A DNA stretch of 5,221 nucleotides, taken from NCBI GenBank assembly GCA_017623265.1, contig JAGAPM010000075.1, forward strand, positions 1 to 5,221, written 5' to 3'. This document shows positions 1-4,634 of this stretch, piece after piece (within the stretch, counting starts at the first letter, position 1; every line of letters begins with the position of its first letter). Source of the DNA: Lentisphaeria bacterium (lineage in GTDB: Bacteria > Verrucomicrobiota > Lentisphaeria > Victivallales > UBA1829). The notes beneath the pieces were generated by a model, which saw only the letters and a program-made list of their open reading frames with translations, was not told the DNA's origin and made no database searches. A program made the position numbers and the translations under genes.

Positions 1-100
1 CTTCGCCCAGTGACTTTACCGATGAATGAATCAGGATCGTATCGGTCGGTTTCAGTCCGAGAGTCTCCAAATCCTTCTTGATACTCGCGCGCGTATGCAT
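1..100 (-). CDS. AAC(3)-family N-acetyltransferase, N-terminal fragment
   Basis: Only the first 33 codons lie in the window; the gene continues off the left edge. The peptide begins MHTRASIKKDLETLGL and continues with KPTDTILIHSSVKSLGE. The pattern of an N-terminal helix, an LGL-KPxDT turn, then a strand ending in HSS and SLG is typical of the start of the aminoglycoside 3-N-acetyltransferase (AAC(3)/YokD, Antibiotic_NAT) family, which transfers acetyl from acetyl-CoA to an amino group. The start at 100 is favoured because GGAGGA lies at 111-116, ten bases upstream, and a strong promoter lies further upstream. Many chromosomal members of this family have unknown substrates and do not give aminoglycoside resistance, so no resistance claim is made. 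It is divergent from nrdG and probably unrelated in function. With so few residues, the family call is likely but not certain. Confidence 0.62.
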   Translation of the reverse strand, partial: MHTRASIKKDLETLGLKPTDTILIHSSVKSLGE

Positions 101-110
101 AAAGCAATGT

Positions 111-116
111 TCCTCC
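111..116 (-). promoter_or_regulatory. Ribosome binding site for the AAC(3)-like gene
   Basis: GGAGGA on the minus strand, ten bases before the ATG at 100. It is a near-perfect Shine-Dalgarno sequence and fixes the start of the partial gene. Confidence 0.7.
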
Positions 117-146
117 AAAATAATTTCGCTGTTATAAGACAATATA

Positions 147-175
147 AAGATAGCATCCGGCAAGAAATTTGTCAA
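147..175 (-). promoter_or_regulatory. Sigma-70-type promoter of the AAC(3)-like gene
   Basis: On the minus strand a perfect -35 box TTGACA (175-170) is followed by a 17-bp spacer and a -10 box TATCTT (152-147, 4 of 6 consensus). TGC directly before the -10 box gives an extended -10. Transcription would start near 140, leaving a leader of about 40 nt with the Shine-Dalgarno site. Position and spacing are seen directly; activity is inferred. Confidence 0.68.
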
Positions 176-260
176 GCAAAATTTTTCCGTTTTGTGTCAG
201 AAGTCGGGCAAAATGAAAGATTAAAAAAATATTTGATTTTTTTCAAAAAAACGCTTGAAA

Positions 261-278
261 TTTTTTTTGATTTTTTTT
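261..278 (+). promoter_or_regulatory. Possible UP element (paired T8 tracts) upstream of the nrdG promoter
   Basis: Two T8 runs at 261-268 and 271-278 are spaced 10 bp apart, one helical turn. With a predicted transcription start near 325 they lie at about -64 to -47, where the alpha subunit of RNA polymerase contacts AT-rich UP elements. Further runs (A7 223-229, T7 237-243, A7 245-251) extend upstream, so intrinsic curvature is also likely. Functional role is inferred. Confidence 0.4.
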
Positions 279-289
279 GCGTTCTGCAT

Positions 290-318
290 TTGACATATAC
301 ACCATATTGTGTTACATT
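290..318 (+). promoter_or_regulatory. Sigma-70-type promoter of the nrdG-nrdD-trxB operon
   Basis: A perfect -35 box TTGACA (290-295), a 17-bp spacer and a -10 box TACATT (313-318, 4 of 6) preceded by TGT (310-312), an extended -10. The predicted start is near 325, giving a leader of about 95 nt before nrdG. This is the only convincing + strand promoter in the window, and the three downstream genes are closely spaced up to one terminator, so it probably drives all three. Confidence 0.7.
297..312 (+). promoter_or_regulatory. NrdR box 1 (candidate), in the promoter spacer
   Basis: ATACACCATATTGTGT matches the NrdR consensus acaCwAtATaTwGtgt at 13 of 16 positions by eye. It lies between the -35 and -10 boxes, where bound repressor would block RNA polymerase. 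NrdR is the ATP/dATP-sensing repressor of ribonucleotide reductase genes and normally binds two such boxes together. The right half (ATATTGTGT) is better than the left half. Confidence 0.55.
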
Positions 319-330
319 AGGCAAAGAGAA

Positions 331-346
331 ACACAAGATATTGTGG
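331..346 (+). promoter_or_regulatory. NrdR box 2 (candidate), just downstream of the start site
   Basis: ACACAAGATATTGTGG matches the NrdR consensus acaCwAtATaTwGtgt at 14 of 16 positions. It would lie at about +6 to +21 of the transcript. Its centre is 34 bp from the centre of box 1, a little more than the usual 31-32 bp (three helical turns) between paired NrdR boxes. Two matches in front of a ribonucleotide reductase operon are unlikely to be chance. Confidence 0.62.
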
Positions 347-419
347 TTTTACCAGCAAGACTACCCCAAGATCAGGCGTTTATCCTTGAAAAGCAAAACC
401 TTGTGAAGAGTGGTCAGAA

Positions 420-1136
420 ATGGAAACAAAAAACTTGAAATACGGCTTGCAGAAAATGACGCTTCTGGACTTCCCCGGAAGAGTCGCCTGCACCGTTTTT
501 TCCAGCGGATGCAACTTCCGCTGTCCCTTCTGCCACAATGCGGGACTTGTCCTGCCGGATGCGGATCGCTCCATGCTGATGGATCAGACGGAAATCCTCG
601 CATTCCTGCGGAAACGGCAGGGGCTGTTGGATGGGGTTTGTCTGACCGGCGGGGAACCGTTGCTCTTTGAGGAGAATCTGGCTTTTTTGCGCGAAATAAA
701 GGCGTTGGGTTATGCGGTCAAACTGGATACCAACGGAGCTTTTCCGGAACGGCTGAAGCAGGCTGTGACAGACGGCTTGGCGGACTACGTGGCAATGGAT
801 ATCAAAAATGCCCCGGATTCCTACGCAGAGACTGCAGGACTCCGGGTCGATATGGAACGGATCCGGGAAAGTGTGGATTTTCTGCGTTCCGGTGCCGTTC
901 CGTACGAATTCCGCACAACGGTGGTGTTGCCGTATCACACGGAAGAGCGGATGGAATTGATCGGAAAATGGATCATCGGAACAGAAAAATATTTTCTTCA
1001 GCAGTACAAAGACGAAAATGTGGATCTGCTGGGCGATCCGGCGACCATGCGCCCCGCTGAAAAAGCGCAGCTGGAAACCTTCCTGGCAATCGTACGGAAA
1101 TATGTTCCCGGGGCAGAGCTGCGCGGCATTGAATGA
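420..1136 (+). CDS. nrdG: Anaerobic ribonucleoside-triphosphate reductase activating protein (radical SAM)
   Basis: Activase that uses a 4Fe-4S cluster and S-adenosylmethionine to abstract hydrogen from a glycine of NrdD, creating the glycyl radical. In the 238-residue product the cluster-binding cysteines are C31, C35 and C38 in SSGCNFRCPFCHN, the CX3CX2C signature of radical SAM enzymes. TGGEP (76-80) is the SAM-binding motif, followed by KLDTNG (101-106) and DYVAMDIKN (122-130), which continue the partial TIM barrel. The opening YGLQKMTLLDFPGRVACTVF is typical of the longer NrdG subgroup of about 190-240 residues rather than the short E. coli type of about 155. The ATG at 420 has only a weak ribosome site (GAAGAG, 405-410), but the protein begins properly from it. 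It is the first gene of the operon, ahead of its target nrdD; the reverse order (nrdD first) is common elsewhere. Confidence 0.93.
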   Translation: METKNLKYGLQKMTLLDFPGRVACTVFSSGCNFRCPFCHNAGLVLPDADRSMLMDQTEILAFLRKRQGLLDGVCLTGGEPLLFEENLAFLREIKALGYAVKLDTNGAFPERLKQAVTDGLADYVAMDIKNAPDSYAETAGLRVDMERIRESVDFLRSGAVPYEFRTTVVLPYHTEERMELIGKWIIGTEKYFLQQYKDENVDLLGDPATMRPAEKAQLETFLAIVRKYVPGAELRGIE

Positions 1137-1205
1137 GAAAAAATAAGTAAGTAAGATATAAAACAAAGTAAGAAGAAAAAGAAAAAATGAAAGGAAAGAC
1201 GGGCT
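1137..1205 (+). other. Purine-rich intercistronic leader of nrdD with three-frame stops
   Basis: This 69-nt gap contains only 11 pyrimidines on the + strand and is mostly A. It opens with TAAGTAAGTAA (1144-1154), whose TAA codons at 1144, 1148 and 1152 fall in all three frames, so any ribosome reading past the nrdG TGA is stopped. It ends with AAGGAAAG (1191-1198), the ribosome binding site for nrdD. The run should be nearly free of RNA structure, suiting efficient loading of ribosomes on nrdD. No terminator hairpin is visible, so nrdG and nrdD are probably cotranscribed. Confidence 0.6.
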
Positions 1206-3611
1206 ATGTATCAGGTACAGAAGCGTGACGGAAAAGTGGTGGACTTCAACATCAGCAAGATCGCAAGCGCGATCCGGCTGGCATTTGATGCCCAGGACAA
1301 GCAGAGCCATCCCTCAGTGATCGATTTTCTCGCATTGAAGGTTACGGCTGATTTTGAATCCAAGATCAAAGAGGGGCTGATTTCCGTGGAAGACATCCAG
1401 GACAGCGTGGAAGCAGTTCTGGTCCAGGGTGGCTATGCAGATGTTGCCAAAGCATACATCATCTACCGCCGTCAGCACGAACAGTTGCGTAATGTGAAAA
1501 GCTCCATTCTCGACTACAAGAAGACAGTGGATGACTACATCAAGATCAATGACTGGCGCGTGAAGGAAAACTCCACCGTCACTTACTCTGTGGGCGGTCT
1601 GATCCTCTCCAACTCCGGTGCCATCACTGCCAACTACTGGCTGAGCGAAAGCTACGATGAAGAGATCGCCAATGCACACTACAATGCAGACATTCACCTG
1701 CATGACCTTTCCATGCTCACCGGTTACTGCGCCGGCTGGTCCCTGAAACAGCTTATTCAGGTCGGTCTCGGCGGCGTGGGCGGCAAAATCACCTCCAAGC
1801 CTGCAAAACATCTGGCGACCCTCTGCAACCAGATGGTCAACTTCCTCGGCATCATGCAGAACGAATGGGCAGGTGCGCAGGCGTTCTCCTCCTTTGACAC
1901 CTATCTTGCTCCCTTCGTGAAGGCGGACAACCTGAGCTATGAACAGGTCAAAAAGTGCATTGAATCTTTCATCTTCGGCGTGAACACGCCTTCCCGCTGG
2001 GGTACACAGGCTCCCTTCTCCAACATTACGCTGGACTGGACCGTTCCCAACGACCTGGCTGAACTCAACGCCATTGTCGGCGGACAGGAAATGCCATTCA
2101 AGTACAAAGACTGCAAGAAGGAAATGGATATGGTCAACCGTGCGTTCATCGAAACGATGATCGAAGGCGACGCGAACGGCCGCGGTTTCCAGTACCCGAT
2201 CCCGACCTACAGCATCACCCGTGATTTTGACTGGTCCGAAACAGAAAACAACAAACTGCTGTTTGAAATGACCTCCAAGTACGGTACGCCCTACTTCTCC
2301 AACTACATCAACAGCGACATGGAACCCAGTGACGTCCGCAGTATGTGCTGCCGTCTGCGCCTTGACCTGCGTGAACTCCGCAAGAAATCCGGCGGTTTCT
2401 TCGGCAGCGGCGAAAGCACCGGTTCCATTGGCGTTGTGACGATCAACATGCCCCGTATCGGTTACCTGGCAACCAACAAGGAAAACTTCTTTGAACGCCT
2501 GGATCACCTGATGGATATTGCGGCACGCTCCCTCAAGATCAAGCGTACGATCATCACCAAGCTGCTGGATGGCGGTCTCTATCCCTACACCAAACATTAT
2601 CTGGGATCCTTCGACAACCACTTCTCCACCATCGGTCTGGTGGGCATGAACGAAACCTGTCTGAACGCCAACTGGGTCGGTTGCGATCTGACGCACAAGG
2701 AAGCACAGGAATTCACACAGGAAGTCCTGAATCACATGCGCGAACGCCTCTCCGACTATCAGGAAAAATACGGTGACCTGTACAACCTGGAAGCCACGCC
2801 CGCAGAATCCACGGCATTCCGTCTGGCAAAGCACGACAAGAAGCGTTTTGCGGACATCATCACCGCCGGTGCCAATGGCGAAGCTCCGTACTACACGAAC
2901 AGCAGCCACCTGCCCGTCAGCTACACGGAAGATATCTTCACGGCACTGGATATTCAGGATGACCTGCAGACCCTCTACACCTCCGGCACCGTTTTCCATG
3001 CCTTCCTTGGCGAAAAACTGCCGGATTGGAAGAGCGCTGCAACTCTCGTCCGTAAGATCGCTGAAAACTACAAACTGCCGTACTATACGCTCTCCCCGAC
3101 CTATGCCGTCTGTAAGAACCATGGCTATATCGCCGGTGAAAAGTGGACCTGCCCGAAATGCGGCGAACGCACGGAAGTTTACAGCCGTATTACCGGTTAC
3201 TACCGTCCGGTCCAGAACTGGAATGACGGTAAGTCACAGGAATTCCGCGAACGCAAGACCTACGACCAGAAGATCGCTCTGACCAAGGAACCGGAATGCA
3301 AGAAACTGGATCCGGTGGTCTCCGTGACCGATCCTGCTGTGGAAGCAGTTGCAGACGCCCCCCGGGGCAATGGTGATCCGGCTCTGATCCTCTTCACCAC
3401 GAAAACCTGCCCCAACTGCAAACTGGCAAAGCACTTTCTGGACAAAGCCGGCATTGAATACAAAGTGATGCTGGCGGAAGAATCCATGGATCTGGTCAAC
3501 AAGCTGGGTATCAAGCAGACCCCGACTCTGGTGATTCAGGATGGTGACAGTGCCGATAAGATCGTGAACGTTTCCAACATCCGCAAGTTCACGGAAGAAA
3601 GCGCTGGCTGA
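1206..3611 (+). CDS. nrdD: Class III (anaerobic) ribonucleoside-triphosphate reductase with fused C-terminal redoxin domain
   Basis: Makes deoxyribonucleotides anaerobically by glycyl-radical chemistry. In the 801-residue product, an ATP-cone for allosteric ATP/dATP sensing covers about 2-92. The ten-stranded barrel catalytic domain follows. Candidate active-site residues are C175 (TGYCAGWSL), the finger-loop pair C381-C382 in SMCCRL, with C382 the likely thiyl cysteine, and E483 in GMNETC. A zinc site is formed by C636 and H639 (CKNH) and C649 and C652 (CPKC). The glycyl radical is G664 in RITGYY, followed by the usual NWNDGKSQEF segment. The catalytic protein should end near 690. An Ala/Val/Pro/Asp-rich linker (about 695-724) then leads to a glutaredoxin/NrdH-like domain (725-799) with active site CPNC (735-738) and the cis-proline loop QTPT (771-774). 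The reading frame is continuous across the fusion. The redoxin probably replaces formate as the reductant. The start is supported by AAGGAAAG at 1191-1198. The two predicted trxB starts lie 2 and 14 nt after its stop. Confidence 0.95.
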   Translation: MYQVQKRDGKVVDFNISKIASAIRLAFDAQDKQSHPSVIDFLALKVTADFESKIKEGLISVEDIQDSVEAVLVQGGYADVAKAYIIYRRQHEQLRNVKSSILDYKKTVDDYIKINDWRVKENSTVTYSVGGLILSNSGAITANYWLSESYDEEIANAHYNADIHLHDLSMLTGYCAGWSLKQLIQVGLGGVGGKITSKPAKHLATLCNQMVNFLGIMQNEWAGAQAFSSFDTYLAPFVKADNLSYEQVKKCIESFIFGVNTPSRWGTQAPFSNITLDWTVPNDLAELNAIVGGQEMPFKYKDCKKEMDMVNRAFIETMIEGDANGRGFQYPIPTYSITRDFDWSETENNKLLFEMTSKYGTPYFSNYINSDMEPSDVRSMCCRLRLDLRELRKKSGGFFGSGESTGSIGVVTINMPRIGYLATNKENFFERLDHLMDIAARSLKIKRTIITKLLDGGLYPYTKHYLGSFDNHFSTIGLVGMNETCLNANWVGCDLTHKEAQEFTQEVLNHMRERLSDYQEKYGDLYNLEATPAESTAFRLAKHDKKRFADIITAGANGEAPYYTNSSHLPVSYTEDIFTALDIQDDLQTLYTSGTVFHAFLGEKLPDWKSAATLVRKIAENYKLPYYTLSPTYAVCKNHGYIAGEKWTCPKCGERTEVYSRITGYYRPVQNWNDGKSQEFRERKTYDQKIALTKEPECKKLDPVVSVTDPAVEAVADAPRGNGDPALILFTTKTCPNCKLAKHFLDKAGIEYKVMLAEESMDLVNKLGIKQTPTLVIQDGDSADKIVNVSNIRKFTEESAG

Positions 3612-3625
3612 TCGTGGAAACCGGT

Positions 3626-4549
3626 ATGACGGACTATGATATCATCATCGCCGGTGCCGGTCCTGCCGGGCTGACAGCGGCGATCTATGCGCGGCGCGCC
3701 GGAAAAACCGTTCTCGTGCTGGAAAAAGCCGCTTTCGGCGGGCAGATCACCCACTCGCCGAAAGTGGAGAACTATCCCGGTTTTCCCGTCATCAGCGGAA
3801 ATGAACTGGCGGAAAAACTGCTGGATCAGGCGCTGGCTCTCGGCGCAGAAGTTGACGTAGATGCAGTGACCGACGTAGTGGATCTGGGCGAATGGAAAAG
3901 CGTGATCACGGAACGCAAGGAATATATTGCCCACGCAGTGATCATCGCCTCCGGTTCCAAACACCGTACACTCGGTCTGCCGAACGAAGAAGAACTGACC
4001 GGCAACGGCGTTTCCTACTGCGTGCTGTGTGACGGTGCATTCTTTGCCGGACGGGAAGTCGCCGTGATCGGCGGCGGCAACTCCGCCCTGCAGGAGGCGG
4101 TACTGCTTTCCGAAACCTGCAGCAAAGTTACTGTGATCCAGAATCTCGGTTTTCTGACCGGTGAAGAAAGCCTGATCAAGAATCTTCAGGCACGGCAGAA
4201 TGTCCATTTCATCTTCAACACCATTGTGACCGGCTTGAACGGAAAAGATGAACTGACCAGTCTGACGCTGAAAAATACGGAAAGCAATACGGAATCCGAT
4301 TTTGCCGTGAACGGGATCTTCGTTGCCATCGGTCAGGTTCCGGAAAACAAGCCCTTCGCCGGGGTTTGCGATATTGATGAACGGGGCTATATCGTGGCAA
4401 ATGAGACTTGTTGCACCCGCACTGCCGGTGTGTTTGTGGCGGGCGACTGCCGCACGAAAGGCATCCGTCAGATCACGACTGCAACCGGGGATGGCGCCAG
4501 TGCTGCGCTTGCAGCATGCAAGTATATCGAAGATACACGCATGATGTAA
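3626..4549 (+). CDS. trxB: Thioredoxin-reductase-like flavoprotein
   Basis: Low-molecular-weight thioredoxin reductase that passes electrons through FAD and a redox disulfide to a thioredoxin-like partner, here probably the redoxin domain of NrdD just upstream. The 307-residue product opens MTDYDIIIAGAGPAG, with the FAD-binding GAGPAG at 10-15. The redox-active pair is C132-C135 in SYCVLCDGAFF, where CATC is more usual. A second dinucleotide fold carries GGGNSA (149-154). The C-terminal FAD motif has GD (273-274) and RQ (281-282). The HRRDxxRA motif that normally binds the NADPH phosphate is absent: the equivalent stretch reads VIQNLGFLTGE (about 170-180). The donor may therefore be NADH or ferredoxin. 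A GTG at 3614 in the same frame would add METG; ATG 3626 is preferred because the usual family start sits right before YD and a GGA lies about seven bases upstream. It is almost certainly cotranscribed with nrdD. Confidence 0.88.
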   Translation: MTDYDIIIAGAGPAGLTAAIYARRAGKTVLVLEKAAFGGQITHSPKVENYPGFPVISGNELAEKLLDQALALGAEVDVDAVTDVVDLGEWKSVITERKEYIAHAVIIASGSKHRTLGLPNEEELTGNGVSYCVLCDGAFFAGREVAVIGGGNSALQEAVLLSETCSKVTVIQNLGFLTGEESLIKNLQARQNVHFIFNTIVTGLNGKDELTSLTLKNTESNTESDFAVNGIFVAIGQVPENKPFAGVCDIDERGYIVANETCCTRTAGVFVAGDCRTKGIRQITTATGDGASAALAACKYIEDTRMM

Positions 4550-4570
4550 AAAGAATCCTCAAGGAGACAG

Positions 4571-4609
4571 AACAGGCTTGCTCCGCAATGCGGGCAAGCC
4601 TGTTTTTTT
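4571..4609 (+). terminator. Intrinsic terminator of the nrdG-nrdD-trxB operon
   Basis: AACAGGCTTGC (4571-4581) pairs perfectly with GCAAGCCTGTT (4594-4604). After a one-base bulge (T4582) an inner stem CCGC/GCGG (4583-4586 with 4590-4593) closes on a 3-nt AAT loop. The stem runs into a T7 tract (4603-4609). It starts 21 bases after the trxB stop. On the minus strand the hairpin is followed by CTGTCTCCTT, a poor T-tract, so termination of the convergent gene would be weaker. Confidence 0.93.
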
Positions 4610-4634
4610 GTCGGGCAACATCCGGTGAAATGCT

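Larger units (their letters stand above)
101..419. other. Divergent intergenic control region
   Basis: This 319-bp stretch separates the divergently transcribed AAC(3)-like gene and nrdG. It holds, from left to right: the leader and promoter of the minus-strand gene (101-175), a gene-free AT-rich segment with A7, T7, A7, T8 and T8 runs (223-278), the nrdG promoter (290-318), two NrdR-box-like sites (297-312 and 331-346), and a leader of about 95 nt ending at the nrdG start. The long + frame running through it overlaps the start of the AAC(3)-like gene antisense and has no recognisable domain, so it is not called as a gene. Confidence 0.75.

Noticed and set aside
237..251. TTTTTTTcAAAAAAA as a transcription terminator
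   Set aside because: The single-base centre cannot form a hairpin loop with the outer bases alone and there is no GC stem; it lies between two divergent promoters where no terminator is needed.
299..312. ACACCATATTGTGT as an independent operator for another repressor
   Set aside because: Its symmetry is imperfect and it lies inside the NrdR-like box 1, which explains it better given the adjacent second box and the ribonucleotide reductase genes downstream.
26..406. 126-codon + strand open frame at the left end
   Set aside because: It runs antisense through the start of the AAC(3)-like gene and then through the AT-rich promoter region. Its product is low-complexity (FFKKTLEIFFDFF) and has no recognisable domain; no convincing ribosome site precedes it.
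414..1310. 298-codon minus-strand open frame opposite nrdG, including a hydrophobic stretch
   Set aside because: It is the shadow of nrdG. The apparent membrane segment (FFLFLLTLFYILL) is simply the complement of the purine-rich nrdG-nrdD gap.
1314..3122. 602-codon minus-strand open frame opposite nrdD
   Set aside because: Long antisense frames are expected opposite highly biased codon use in genes such as nrdD. The translation shows no family motif, while the + strand frame is an unmistakable NrdD.
3536..4207. 223-codon minus-strand open frame opposite trxB
   Set aside because: It covers the conserved FAD domain of trxB in the antisense direction and shows no motif of its own.
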